DNA of 64,000 nucleotides from Sphingobacterium corticibacter (GCF_003076635.1 NZ_QDKG01000009.1:30409-94408); one strand, 5' to 3'; shown: positions 45,069 through 54,612, numbered from the stretch's first letter. The notes: generated by a model from the sequence alone, not told the origin. A program made the numbers and translations.

Positions 45069-46718
45069 TCAGAGAACTCCTATACAACGAATCGGTCTCG
45101 CTTGCACGAAGAAATCAGCGCTGTTTGTCAATTCACTGATTTCTACACCTGTGCTGGTAAATGAAAAACGCCATACATTATTACCCGACGCAGAACTTGT
45201 CCACGTAGTACCAACTAGACCTCTATTGTCTACAGTCGGATTAGAAATAACACTTGAATTAAAAATTCCCTGTGTCGGAAATACCAGATACACATTAGCA
45301 TTCCGCAAGCTAGTTAATACTTTTCCAGAATTATAATTCGTTTGACTCAATGTAAAGTTTCCTCGATTTGAAGGAGTAGTGCTACTAACTAAGTTTTGAT
45401 ACTCGGTTCTAGTTGGCACTCTATAACCAATAGGACATGGATCTGTCAAAGCTCTTACCGGACTAGTCTCTGTACCAGAGTTCCATGCCGATCTGGAAAC
45501 AGTATTACTTGAATTCCAAGCCGCATTTCTCACGATATCTCCCCCTGTAGCAACAAATGCAACTCTGCCAAATTGGAAAAAATTACCATGAAGTAGTGCT
45601 GTGATAGGATTTTGATCAGGTGAATTCAAAATCGGACTAGCTCCTAAATTATGAAGAGCCCAAATTTGCCCATTGATGCGTGCGGCAGGAAAACCTTGAT
45701 AAGTGACGTACTCATCTTGTGGCACTATATTCAAAGTTAATGTATATCTGAAACCTGGGGTTATTCTTAAATTACTAAATGGTGTTAGATTAGTTCGTTG
45801 TAAAGATCCAATATTAATAGAAGAAATTGTGTAAACTCCTGTTGCGGCAACATCTGCATTAATTATCGTAGGTGTACTAGTAATAGATTGTGCATTTAGC
45901 GTAGGGAAACTAACTGCAGATGGGTCTGAAGTACCATTACGAACGAATGTGCCGGTAGACATATCAATTAATGAATTGGTATTGTGTGGCTGAAAACTAG
46001 AGTTGACAGCTGTAATATTGTAACCGGTCTGAGCTGAATTTATTATGGTGGTAATTTGACTAAAACGGTGTTTTAAAACAATATCTACATTATTTACCAC
46101 ACCCCCATTCAACGTTAGAGTTTGACTGAAATACATGAAATCTAGATTCCCCGCAACACTAACTTGTGTATTTGCAAGAGTTCTACTAGATGGAACAGCA
46201 GGAATGACATCAGGCAAATTAGCCGTAGCACTATTAATTGAATAAACAAGAAAACGATAGGTCGTACCGCCATCCAAAAGCAAATCACTTGCACTAGATT
46301 CTTGACCACGGACATAATCTCGCTCTGTCACATAAATACCTCCCGCATCAACATTGTATACCAATAATCTGTATTTAATACCATTCGCCAATTCTGACAT
46401 CACAACATTTGATTTCGTTTCTCCATGTTCCGATAGAAAAGTCGGTGTAAATTCAGCAACTATCATCAATTTATCATCCAGCACAATTGTCTTTCTCTGA
46501 ATAAGAGAGTCAGATACTTGACCCTTTAATAAAGGCGTTGCTGATCGAGCAGACAAACTTTCCCCATCAAATGAGCTACTAGAAAGTGATACTGCAACCT
46601 TCGCATTAGCGTTATTTTTTACACCGTAATCATATTGATCGCACGACAATACCATCATTAATATCAAAACGGACATCAGTAAGATATCCAATCTCGCATA
46701 ACGAAAAATAAACTTCAT
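45069..46718 (-). CDS. Fimbrillin-like / FISUMP-domain lipoprotein
   Basis: About 549 residues. A lipoprotein signal ends in lipobox VLSC. The first about 350 residues look like a Bacteroidota fimbrillin (two transthyretin-like domains, with LANGIKYRLLVYNVDAGGIY and FSQITTIINSAQTGYNITAV). The C-terminal about 190 residues form a FISUMP domain (INGQIWALHNLGASPIL; DPCPIGYRVPTRTEYQNLV; ARPIRCIG). Surface location is likely. The ATG at 46727 adds three residues; MKFIFRYARL at 46718 is the more usual start. Confidence 0.82.
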   Translation of the reverse strand: MKFIFRYARLDILLMSVLILMMVLSCDQYDYGVKNNANAKVAVSLSSSSFDGESLSARSATPLLKGQVSDSLIQRKTIVLDDKLMIVAEFTPTFLSEHGETKSNVVMSELANGIKYRLLVYNVDAGGIYVTERDYVRGQESSASDLLLDGGTTYRFLVYSINSATANLPDVIPAVPSSRTLANTQVSVAGNLDFMYFSQTLTLNGGVVNNVDIVLKHRFSQITTIINSAQTGYNITAVNSSFQPHNTNSLIDMSTGTFVRNGTSDPSAVSFPTLNAQSITSTPTIINADVAATGVYTISSINIGSLQRTNLTPFSNLRITPGFRYTLTLNIVPQDEYVTYQGFPAARINGQIWALHNLGASPILNSPDQNPITALLHGNFFQFGRVAFVATGGDIVRNAAWNSSNTVSRSAWNSGTETSPVRALTDPCPIGYRVPTRTEYQNLVSSTTPSNRGNFTLSQTNYNSGKVLTSLRNANVYLVFPTQGIFNSSVISNPTVDNRGLVGTTWTSSASGNNVWRFSFTSTGVEISELTNSADFFVQARPIRCIGVL

Positions 46719-46727
46719 AATAAACAA

Positions 46728-47136
46728 AATTTAAAACCACAAAAAATGCAGATAGTTAAATGATTTAAAAAATAAAAAAGCAACTAAGAATTAAAAAAGA
46801 CAAAGCACTAAATCAATGTTTAATACACAAAATTCACTTATAAATGAATTATCAATTCAAATATAAAATATTCGTTATCTTACATATAAATGAAAAAACG
46901 ACAATGTAAACTAAAAACTACAGAATGAAATTCAAGGAATCAGCACCAGACAACCAGTACAATATATTAACCACAGAAATAAAAAAGAGACAACAAAAAA
47001 TTACGCGACAATAAAAAACACTTCAATAAAACGGGAAATTTTGAAAAATTAACACACAAGAAAATATTGATATTGAGCTATCAACACCTTACTTAACGCT
47101 ATTTTTTCTTAGTGTATGTGCAAAAAATGGAATTAC
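46728..47136. other. AT-rich intergenic region upstream of fimbrillin-like gene
   Basis: 409 nt, about 75% A+T by eye, between two minus-strand genes. TATATTTG (minus, 46858-46865) is a possible -7 box, giving a leader of more than 130 nt for the fimbrillin-like gene. No hairpin terminator for the cardiolipin synthase gene and no RNA gene were recognised. Confidence 0.45.
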
Positions 47137-48600
47137 TTATAGCAATGGAGCTAAAAGGCGACAAAGAGAGTCTAAGCCACGTTTCCACCTAGATCGAGCC
47201 GACCAGATTCTGGGGGTTAATAGTCGGCAATCGGTTACATCTTTAGCAAAACTGGCACTCATCTGTAAACCCAAACTAGCATCTGCCACTACCGCAGCAA
47301 TCTCATAGTTGATGTAAAAGCTTCGCGTATCCAAATTTACTGTACCAACGAATAACATTGTATCATCTATGTTTACCGTTTTGGCGTGTATAAATCCCTT
47401 TTCATACAAATGCACTTTTACACCTCGTTGCAAAAGGGGTTTTAGAAAAGAGAAAGAGGCATGTTGTACAATCCACGAATCACCTTTGGAAGGCACCATC
47501 AGCTCTACAGACACACCAGCCGCCGCTGCAACCATCAACGCGGTTTCTAATTCAGGACTTGGGATATAATATGGTGTACATAATTGGATTTTATGTTTGG
47601 CGGCAGCAATCGCAATCAGCAAAGCTTCCATATTGTAGGGTGCGGCCGACCCTGGATCGCTAGCCGCAAAAGATACGGTAGCGTTGCCCGCCACAGCAAC
47701 ATCACGCTTCAAATAATGCTCATCCAGCGGAAAAGAATCTGCATCCGTCTCGTTCCACAAAGTCCAGAAATGTAATTGCAACAACCCAACAGATGTTCCT
47801 CTTATATGCAATGAAGTATCTCGCCAATATACGCCATCTTGATTCGGATTACTGTAATTATCTGCAATATTAATCCCTCCAACATAAGCACTCACACCAT
47901 CTATAATGCAAATTTTACGATGGTTTCGATAATTACTATTGGCTAACGAAGTAAAGGTAACCGGTAAGAATGCTTGAAACTGAATTGTAGAAGGATGCTT
48001 CTTGTGATAACGTACGATACTAGAGGAGCCGAAATCATCAACCAACAGTCGGACAGCTACACCTTCTTTTGCCTTCGCTTCTAAAATGGACATAACCTTA
48101 CTACCGATCTCATCGTGTTCAAAGATGTAGTACTCCATATGGATAAAGTGCTTTGCCTGCTGCAATGATTGAAGCATGTGGGCAAATTTCTCTTCCCCAT
48201 TTTGCAGAAGCGTCACCTGATTTTTTAGCGAAGGAAAACACACTTGCTCGTGTCGTAGATAATAGTACACGCGACTGAGGTCACCAATATCCCGTCGAAT
48301 CTGTTTTAGGGAATCTTGTATTTTGGGTTCAAGTTGATTTAATTCGGCAGTGATGCGTGCAGATTGTACTTCGCTAATGCGCCTAAACCGACGCTCCTTC
48401 TTAAATTTTTGACCAAATAAATAGTATAGGATGATACCAACAATTGGCAGAAAAATAATAACCAAAACCCAAGCGATAGTTTTTGTCGGATTTCGATTTT
48501 CAATTAAAATCGTAGAAATAACACCCAAATACAGAATGGATAAAGGAACCCAGTACCATTCCTGAATAATTGGCCACGCCACATCTATGATTTCTTTCAT
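47137..48600 (-). CDS. cls: Cardiolipin synthase
   Basis: A 487-residue inner-membrane phospholipase D-type enzyme joining phosphatidylglycerols into cardiolipin. Two N-terminal membrane helices (PLSILYLGVISTILIEN; TIAWVLVIIFLPIVGIILYY) are followed by two HKD motifs: HRKICIIDGVSAYVGGINIA and HAKTVNIDDTMLFVGTVNLD. HMEYYIFEHDEIG is also typical. Full length for ClsA. It stands alone between the fimbrillin and cbb3 gene groups. Confidence 0.95.
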   Translation of the reverse strand: MKEIIDVAWPIIQEWYWVPLSILYLGVISTILIENRNPTKTIAWVLVIIFLPIVGIILYYLFGQKFKKERRFRRISEVQSARITAELNQLEPKIQDSLKQIRRDIGDLSRVYYYLRHEQVCFPSLKNQVTLLQNGEEKFAHMLQSLQQAKHFIHMEYYIFEHDEIGSKVMSILEAKAKEGVAVRLLVDDFGSSSIVRYHKKHPSTIQFQAFLPVTFTSLANSNYRNHRKICIIDGVSAYVGGINIADNYSNPNQDGVYWRDTSLHIRGTSVGLLQLHFWTLWNETDADSFPLDEHYLKRDVAVAGNATVSFAASDPGSAAPYNMEALLIAIAAAKHKIQLCTPYYIPSPELETALMVAAAAGVSVELMVPSKGDSWIVQHASFSFLKPLLQRGVKVHLYEKGFIHAKTVNIDDTMLFVGTVNLDTRSFYINYEIAAVVADASLGLQMSASFAKDVTDCRLLTPRIWSARSRWKRGLDSLCRLLAPLL

Positions 48601-48694
48601 ACTTTGTTGACTGTTGAACTTAGCTCATCACCATACAAGTTATGAAAATACTTCCGAGAATAAATGAATATAAGTTTTTTAACAAGCTACCGCG

Positions 48695-49387
48695 CTAAAC
48701 GCAGTGAGCCGCTCCTATCGGATACAAAACTGGGCTGAGATAGGGAATATCTAAATTAGCACCACGTAGCACAAACCACATTCCCATCAAAAGATATAGC
48801 ATCGGTAACACCCACGCAAAGCGCAACTTCATATAGCGTTTGGACCATTGCGCAAAAAAAGAGAATAAGAACAACATTGGCCAGGTACCTAAACCAAATG
48901 CGAGCATAAATAAGAAACTTGACCATAGCCCATCGGCATTGACCGCAGATGTTAAAGAGATATATACCATACCACATGGTAACATGCCATGAAACATGCC
49001 GGCAACAAAAGAACCGCCAGGTCGATTTATCCAGCGCCCCATAGCGCGAGCGAAAGGTTGTAGTGCCCAAGATTGAAATCGTTGCACAGCATGGGACTTC
49101 CATCCTAATACTTGAAAAATGCCGATGAACAGCAACAATATACCACTGACAATGCTGATCGTCTGCTGCCAACCGCCTATTTTGCTAACTTGACCTATTG
49201 CCCCCAATAAAAGACCGAGAATACCATAGGTCAATATGCGACCCGATTGATACCGCAATTGAAACAACAGACTCGAGTAGAAATTACGCTGCCGCTGCTG
49301 CATACCAAAGATCAGCGGCCCACACATAACCGCACAATGCAGGCTACCAAATAATCCCATAAAAAAGGCAAAATAGGCATAGTGCAT
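48695..49387 (-). CDS. Sulfite exporter TauE/SafE-like (UreH/DsbD-domain) membrane protein
   Basis: 230 residues, six to seven hydrophobic segments. It starts MHYAYFAFFMGLFGSLHCAV MCGPLIF, containing the HCxxMCGP motif of the UreH/SafE branch that accompanies cbb3 oxidase genes and may handle copper (inference from family). Also GRILTYGILGLLLGAIG and PCGMVYISL. It is the last gene of the cbb3 operon, 12 nt behind fixH. Confidence 0.87.
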   Translation of the reverse strand: MHYAYFAFFMGLFGSLHCAVMCGPLIFGMQQRQRNFYSSLLFQLRYQSGRILTYGILGLLLGAIGQVSKIGGWQQTISIVSGILLLFIGIFQVLGWKSHAVQRFQSWALQPFARAMGRWINRPGGSFVAGMFHGMLPCGMVYISLTSAVNADGLWSSFLFMLAFGLGTWPMLFLFSFFAQWSKRYMKLRFAWVLPMLYLLMGMWFVLRGANLDIPYLSPVLYPIGAAHCV

Positions 49388-49399
49388 GGCACGAGAAAT

Positions 49400-49825
49400 C
49401 TAAGGAATAAACAAATGATGGATGGATTGGTACGCTGTGCCAGCGCCATTCCAAGTGAGTTTTATTTCCCAATGCCCACGCTCTGGAGATGCCAATGGCA
49501 GCGCGACCGAATCACTCTCCGTCTGAAAAACTTGCTCTTTATCTAGCTTCGCATCAGATCGTCGCTTCCAGTGCGCATTTCCAGTATTGCGCGTGGTCGA
49601 AAAATGAATATACAAGCTATCGCCTCGTAAGCGGAGTGTGGGCATAGCCTGATCGCGTTGCACATTTTCTTTCAGCTCATAGACTTCGCCATAGTGCATT
49701 CCCTGATCGTAATAATTATCTTCTTCTAGTGTGTCGGTATCTTGCCGTACCATATAAAAGACAGACCCCACTATAAAAGCCATAAAAGCTCCCATACCCA
49801 CTACAATACTTCCTCCCCAATTCAT
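49400..49825 (-). CDS. ccoH: FixH/CcoH-like cbb3 oxidase assembly protein
   Basis: 141 residues: N-terminal membrane helix (MNWGGSIVVGMGAFMAFIVG), a conserved YYDQGMHYGEVYELKENVQR segment and a beta-domain (HWEIKLTWNGAGTAYQ). FixH proteins are needed for stable cbb3 oxidase. A GTG overlapping the ccoG stop at 49855 is possible, but ATG 49825 gives the usual N-terminus of the family. Confidence 0.87.
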   Translation of the reverse strand: MNWGGSIVVGMGAFMAFIVGSVFYMVRQDTDTLEEDNYYDQGMHYGEVYELKENVQRDQAMPTLRLRGDSLYIHFSTTRNTGNAHWKRRSDAKLDKEQVFQTESDSVALPLASPERGHWEIKLTWNGAGTAYQSIHHLFIP

Positions 49826-49851
49826 ATAACTTTGTTTTAAATCCCATACTG

Positions 49852-51222
49852 TCACTTGGCAACCGGCGCGATAAACGTAGTCTTCAAGGACTTTATCTTT
49901 TTGTTATTCGACATGATCGCTACATTCACGTCCGACTTGTATTGCTGAATGCTATGCTTAGGTCGGATAATAAAGAAACTGAGCATGGCCGTGCCGTCTC
50001 GTTTCAAAGAATCGATATTGTTTACGCGCTGCACCAACACCGTGGTATCTTCACTCGCTACCTCAAATGGGATATCCTTACCCGATTTATTCGTCAGTTC
50101 CAACGTATACAGATTGCTCACCGTGCCATCCGCTCGCAATTGATACGAACTGCCCGTGGCACGCAATAATCGGGCATCGATAATGGAGCGGTTGGCAAGG
50201 AGAAATGCAAAACCTAAAGATAAGACTACTAATATGCTAGTATACGCCCATGTTCTGCCGCTTATACCTTTTGTTTTTTCTGTTTCGCCTTCTAAGGTAG
50301 CTGCACTATAGAAACCGACTAATCCAGTTGGCTTCTGCAACTTGAGCATGACTGCGTCACAGGCATCCACACAAGCGGTACAATTCACACATTCTAGCTG
50401 TATGCCATCTCTAATATCAATGCCCGTTGGGCATACGTGCACGCAGAGCTTGCAATCCACACAATCGCCCTTTGTACTGTTGCTTTCTTCCTTTCGCTGC
50501 TGTTTACCACGCGGCTCGCCGCGACGATGATCGTACGCGACCGTGACGGTTGATTCGTCTAGTAGTACACTTTGCAAGCGCCCATAAGGACAGATCGTGG
50601 TACATACAATCTCGCGCAAGTGCGCGAATACCCCATAAAAGACTAGTGTAAAAACCAGCAGTGATAGAAAACCAATGAGGTGCTGATCCACCGGTTCACG
50701 TATAATTTGCCACAACATATCTACCCCAATAATATAGGATAGAAATAGATTGGCAATGATAAAAGATAAGAGTAGAAAAATGCTGTGTTTGGCCAACTTC
50801 TTCCAAGCGCGGGCATCCGTATCGGGTCCTGCATTCAATTTGCGTTGTTGCTGCCAGTCGCCCTCAATCCAATACTCAATCCGCCGAAATACCAACTCCA
50901 TAAAGATAGTTTGCGGACAAGCCCAGCCACACCAGACCCGTCCGGCCATAGCCGTAACCAAGACAATGGCTACGAGCATAATCATCATCCCGAAAACGAA
51001 AATGAAAAGATCTTGCGGATAGAATAAAACGCCAAAGATGGAAAATCTGCGTCCCACCACATTGAGCATCAACATCGGGTGCTCGCCGATCTTGATAAAA
51101 GGAAGTACGAAGAAGATCAATAGCAACGTATATCCTACCCATTGTCGGCGCTGATACCAAATGCCTTTCGGCTTTTTGGCATAGATCCATTTGCGCTTAT
51201 TTTCCACCGCTATTGCTGCCAT
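49852..51222 (-). CDS. ccoG: Cytochrome c oxidase accessory protein CcoG
   Basis: 456 residues: multiple membrane helices, two 4Fe-4S-type cysteine clusters (GDCVDCKLCVHVCPTGIDIR; QLECVNCTACVDACDAVMLK), and GRVWCGWACPQTIFMELVFR, CTTICPYGRLQSVLLD (the CcoG/RdxA family signatures). The C-terminal part is an immunoglobulin-like FixG domain (LYTLELTNKSGKDIPFEV). CcoG functions as a Cu(II) reductase in maturation of the CuB site (family knowledge). Confidence 0.95.
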   Translation of the reverse strand: MAAIAVENKRKWIYAKKPKGIWYQRRQWVGYTLLLIFFVLPFIKIGEHPMLMLNVVGRRFSIFGVLFYPQDLFIFVFGMMIMLVAIVLVTAMAGRVWCGWACPQTIFMELVFRRIEYWIEGDWQQQRKLNAGPDTDARAWKKLAKHSIFLLLSFIIANLFLSYIIGVDMLWQIIREPVDQHLIGFLSLLVFTLVFYGVFAHLREIVCTTICPYGRLQSVLLDESTVTVAYDHRRGEPRGKQQRKEESNSTKGDCVDCKLCVHVCPTGIDIRDGIQLECVNCTACVDACDAVMLKLQKPTGLVGFYSAATLEGETEKTKGISGRTWAYTSILVVLSLGFAFLLANRSIIDARLLRATGSSYQLRADGTVSNLYTLELTNKSGKDIPFEVASEDTTVLVQRVNNIDSLKRDGTAMLSFFIIRPKHSIQQYKSDVNVAIMSNNKKIKSLKTTFIAPVAK

Positions 51223-51249
51223 CTCCCTACCTCTTTAAACTATTAATCC

Positions 51250-52101
51250 TTATTCGTATACCACTTCCGTACCTTCTGGCGCTTTCGGATTAGCGGGCTT
51301 GCTATCACGCAAAGAGATAATATAATTGCTGACCTCTGCAATCTGCCCAGGTGTAAGCGTTTGTTCCCACGGCACCATCCCTTTGGCTGGCACACCGTAT
51401 TTCACCGTTTTGAAGATATCACGAATCTCTCCGCCGTGTAGCCAATGTCGGTCGGTAAGATTAGGCCCAATCGTTCCTTCGCCTTGCGCGCCATGACAGG
51501 CAGCACAATTCGCGGTAAAGATAGCCTGACCAGCTGCGGCCAACGTACCGGTAGAGTCTACCGTGATCGAAGACTCATCGACCAGATCAGCGGCCTGACT
51601 GAGATACAATTGCCGCGCCTCTTCGGCTCGCTCCACTTCGACCACATATTCCTGATCCTGATTGAGCCCCCAAGCAAATACATGATAAGAAAGCAGATAA
51701 CCTAGGCCAAAAATAATGGTGGAGTAAAACAAAGCATTGAACCAGAGCGGAATCGGATTATCCAACTCCACGATCCCATCGTAATCATGATCCTTGATCA
51801 CCAGCGTATGTTCTTCCTCGAGTTTATGCAAACCTAGCAGGCCGTCCCAGCGCGCTTTCGAACGTAGCGTCCGAGCGGCACGGATGTTGGCTTTTTCAGC
51901 CAAATCTTTCTGGTAGCTTTCCGGAAAACTAATGCGATAAATCGCTTGCAAAGCGCGATGGATTCGATAAACAGCTAGCAACAAAACCAACATCGCGACA
52001 ACTAAAGTGATTAAGAATATGGTACGATGTATATCGCCATCTGATAATAGAAATGATTTGATACCGGCTAATACGTCTCCTGTACTTAAAAATACTCTCA
52101 T
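51250..52101 (-). CDS. ccoP: cbb3 oxidase subunit CcoP with a single haem c
   Basis: 283 residues. Membrane helices at about 27-46 and 121-143; the N-terminal FixP-type segment is LDNPIPLWFNALFYSTIIFG. There is one haem c site, CAACH at 199-203, with the axial Met likely in KGMVPWEQ. Only one CxxCH is present, whereas proteobacterial CcoP carries two. It lies 10 nt behind ccoQ and 27 nt before ccoG. Confidence 0.93.
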   Translation of the reverse strand: MRVFLSTGDVLAGIKSFLLSDGDIHRTIFLITLVVAMLVLLLAVYRIHRALQAIYRISFPESYQKDLAEKANIRAARTLRSKARWDGLLGLHKLEEEHTLVIKDHDYDGIVELDNPIPLWFNALFYSTIIFGLGYLLSYHVFAWGLNQDQEYVVEVERAEEARQLYLSQAADLVDESSITVDSTGTLAAAGQAIFTANCAACHGAQGEGTIGPNLTDRHWLHGGEIRDIFKTVKYGVPAKGMVPWEQTLTPGQIAEVSNYIISLRDSKPANPKAPEGTEVVYE

Positions 52102-52111
52102 AATATAGGTG

Positions 52112-52297
52112 TTAAACGGTCTCTTTCTCTATTTCTTGATCCGGTTCGTCTAATGGTATTTGCTCCATGTAGGCGGTAAAATCTTTGCGCATCGTCAATA
52201 GCATGACAATCACCACGGTAAAGAAGATCAGAAAGATCCACAGCGATAAGATGAGGTATATCTCGTCGCCATGTAGGTTGGATATTTGCTTAAACAT
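52112..52297 (-). CDS. ccoQ: CcoQ-like small subunit
   Basis: 61 residues with one membrane helix (YLILSLWIFLIFFTVVIVML) and an acidic tail (DEPDQEIEKETV). Size, topology and location between ccoNO and ccoP mark it as the CcoQ-like stabilising subunit. Sequence alone is weak evidence. Confidence 0.75.
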   Translation of the reverse strand: MFKQISNLHGDEIYLILSLWIFLIFFTVVIVMLLTMRKDFTAYMEQIPLDEPDQEIEKETV

Positions 52298-52319
52298 GAG
52301 CTTATGGGTTTGATTGTTA

Positions 52320-54446
52320 CTATTTATCTGTTGTTGGACTGGTATTGACTTTGATATCTGTACCTAGGCGTTGCAGGTAGGCGATCATGGCGATGATTTC
52401 CCGATCCGAATCTACTTCGACTTGGTTAGCACGCAGGGCTTGGGCAATTTCTTCGGCTTGTTTTTTCGCCTCCGGCAATGCCTGTTGGATCTGCTGATCG
52501 GTATAAGGCACGCCCAATGTTTTCATCACTGCCAGCTTTTTGGATAAATCGGAATAGTTGATTTCTTGCTCGATCAACCATGGATAAGCTGGCATAATAC
52601 TTCCCGGTGAAGTGATGGTCGGGTCCAACAAGTGATCGAAATGCCATTTGTGCGGATACTTGCCTCCGATACGTTGCAAATCAGGTCCCGTCCGTTTGGA
52701 TCCCCACAAGAATGGGTGATCGTACACAAATTCCCCCGCTTTACTGTATTCTCCGTATCGCGCAGTCTCCGAGCGGAACGGTCGAATGGTCTGCGAATGA
52801 CAATTCACACAGCCTTCACGGATATACAAATCGCGACCTTGAATCTCCAGTGCCGTGTACGGTTTCACAGACGGAATGCTTGGCACATTGCTACTCATGG
52901 TGAATGTCGGAATCATTTCCACCATACCACCTATAAGAATTGCAATAAGCGCCAATACCATGAACAGCATCGGTTTGCGTTCGATACGGCGATGACGGTA
53001 TTTTTCGCCGTGAATAGCGTTGTCTAAGGCTGGCGCTTCGGCTTTTTCATTTTTCAGCAACTGACCTTTACGCATCGTTTTAACCAAGTTGTACGTCATC
53101 AGAATTGCTCCAGTAAGGTACAGTGCTCCACCAAATGCGCGCATCATGTGCATCGGAAGGATTTCCAACGTCGTAGCCAAGAAGTTTGGATGGCGTAGTA
53201 CGCCTTCTGGCGTAAAGTCTTTCCACATCAAACCTTGCACCACAGCTGCCCAATACATCGGGATCGCATAGAACAAGATTCCAAGTGTACCTATCCAGAA
53301 GTGGGCATTAGCCATTTTTTTAGAATACAGATCCGTACGGTAGATGCGCGGCACGATCCAATACAAAATAGCGAAGGTCATAAAACCATTCCAACCCAAC
53401 GCGCCAACGTGTACGTGTGCTACGATCCAGTCGGTAAAGTGCGCAATGGCATTGACTTGCTTCAAAGACAATAATGGTCCTTCAAAAGTCGCCATACCAT
53501 ATGCTGTTAGCGCCACTACCATAAACTTCAAGGTTGGTTCGCTACGTACTTTGTCCCAAGCACCGCGCAGTGTCAATAATCCATTGATCATTCCGCCCCA
53601 AGATGGCGCGATGAGCATGACGGAGAATACGACACCTAAAGATTGTACCCAACCCGGAAGAGCGGTATACAAAAGATGATGCGGACCTGCCCAGATATAG
53701 ATAAAGATCAATGACCAGAAGTGTAGAATACTCAGTCTGTAGGAATAGATCGGTCGATTGGCCATCTTCGGCAAGAAATAATACATCATGCCGAGATAAG
53801 GCGTGGTGAGGAAGAATGCGACCGCATTGTGGCCGTACCACCATTGCACCAAGGCATCTTGCACACCCGCGTAGATATAATAACTTTTCCAAAAGCTGAC
53901 CGGCACTTGCATAGAATTCACGATATGCAGCACGGCAATGGTGACAAACGTGGCAATGTAAAACCAAACGGCCACGTACATATGTCTTTCGCGACGTTTG
54001 ATGATAGTGCCAAACATATTGATCCCAAAAACCACCCAAATAATAGTAATGGCTAAATCTATTGGCCATTCCATCTCGGCATATTCATGTGAGCTGGTCA
54101 GTCCTAGTGGCAAGGTAATAGCGGAGGCTACGATGATCAGTTGCCAACCCCAAAAGTGAATTTTGCTGAGCGCATCATTGAACATGCGCGCTTTCAGCAC
54201 GCGCTGCATCGAATAGTAAACGCCCATAAAGATTCCATTGCCTACAAAGGCGAAGATCACTGCATTGGTATGCACGGGGCGCACACGTCCGAATGTGGTG
54301 TATTGCGTCAAGAAGTTCATCTCCGGCCAGATGAGCTGTAATGCCACGAGTAGGCCGACTGACATACCGACGAGTCCCCAAACGATGGTGGCCAAACCAA
54401 AATCGCGCACGATTTTGTTGTCATATTCAAATTGCTGTAACTGCAT
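52320..54446 (-). CDS. ccoNO: cbb3-type cytochrome oxidase, fused subunits CcoN-CcoO
   Basis: 708 residues. The N-terminal about 470 residues are haem-copper oxidase subunit I: GRVRPVHTNAVIFAFVGN, WWYGHNAVAFFLTTPYLGMM with the CuB/haem histidines, WAGPHHLLYTALPGW and HVHVGALGWNGFMTF. The remaining part is CcoO with one membrane anchor and haem c site CVNCH at 546-550 (YIREGCVNCHSQTIRPF), axial Met in SPGSIMPAYPWL. Fusion is usual in Bacteroidota. ATG 54446 is preferred; the longer frame begins with TTG inside the promoter box. ccoI and ccoS are not in this operon. Confidence 0.96.
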   Translation of the reverse strand: MQLQQFEYDNKIVRDFGLATIVWGLVGMSVGLLVALQLIWPEMNFLTQYTTFGRVRPVHTNAVIFAFVGNGIFMGVYYSMQRVLKARMFNDALSKIHFWGWQLIIVASAITLPLGLTSSHEYAEMEWPIDLAITIIWVVFGINMFGTIIKRRERHMYVAVWFYIATFVTIAVLHIVNSMQVPVSFWKSYYIYAGVQDALVQWWYGHNAVAFFLTTPYLGMMYYFLPKMANRPIYSYRLSILHFWSLIFIYIWAGPHHLLYTALPGWVQSLGVVFSVMLIAPSWGGMINGLLTLRGAWDKVRSEPTLKFMVVALTAYGMATFEGPLLSLKQVNAIAHFTDWIVAHVHVGALGWNGFMTFAILYWIVPRIYRTDLYSKKMANAHFWIGTLGILFYAIPMYWAAVVQGLMWKDFTPEGVLRHPNFLATTLEILPMHMMRAFGGALYLTGAILMTYNLVKTMRKGQLLKNEKAEAPALDNAIHGEKYRHRRIERKPMLFMVLALIAILIGGMVEMIPTFTMSSNVPSIPSVKPYTALEIQGRDLYIREGCVNCHSQTIRPFRSETARYGEYSKAGEFVYDHPFLWGSKRTGPDLQRIGGKYPHKWHFDHLLDPTITSPGSIMPAYPWLIEQEINYSDLSKKLAVMKTLGVPYTDQQIQQALPEAKKQAEEIAQALRANQVEVDSDREIIAMIAYLQRLGTDIKVNTSPTTDK

Positions 54447-54470
54447 TATTCTCTGCTTTTGTTTGTCATC

Positions 54471-54478
54471 CAAAAGTA
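54471..54478 (-). promoter_or_regulatory. cbb3 operon -7 promoter element
   Basis: TACTTTTG on the minus strand fits TAnnTTTG and lies 24 nt before ATG 54446. Confidence 0.55.
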
Positions 54479-54523
54479 GAAAAGCCCCATCACAGCGCTA
54501 ATGACCAACTATACCGAAAAAGG

Positions 54524-54535
54524 TGATCTTCATCA
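54524..54535. promoter_or_regulatory. FNR/CRP-family-like site upstream of ccoNO
   Basis: TGATCTTCATCA has the perfect inverted core TGAT-N4-ATCA of FNR/CRP-type sites. Its centre is about 50 nt upstream of the -7 box, roughly -60 to -65 from the expected transcription start, a class I activator position. Confidence 0.5.
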
Positions 54536-54551
54536 TAATTTTGCAGCACAA

Positions 54552-54588
54552 AAAAAATGGCTGATAAACAGTGTGTTTATCAGCCATT
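54552..54588 (-). terminator. Terminator behind the lytic transglycosylase gene
   Basis: AATGGCTGATAAAC and GTTTATCAGCCATT form a 14-bp perfect stem, with loop AGTGT. Eight T's follow on the minus strand. Confidence 0.88.
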
Positions 54589-54612
54589 CTATAAGCTAAA
54601 TCCGATCGGGAA

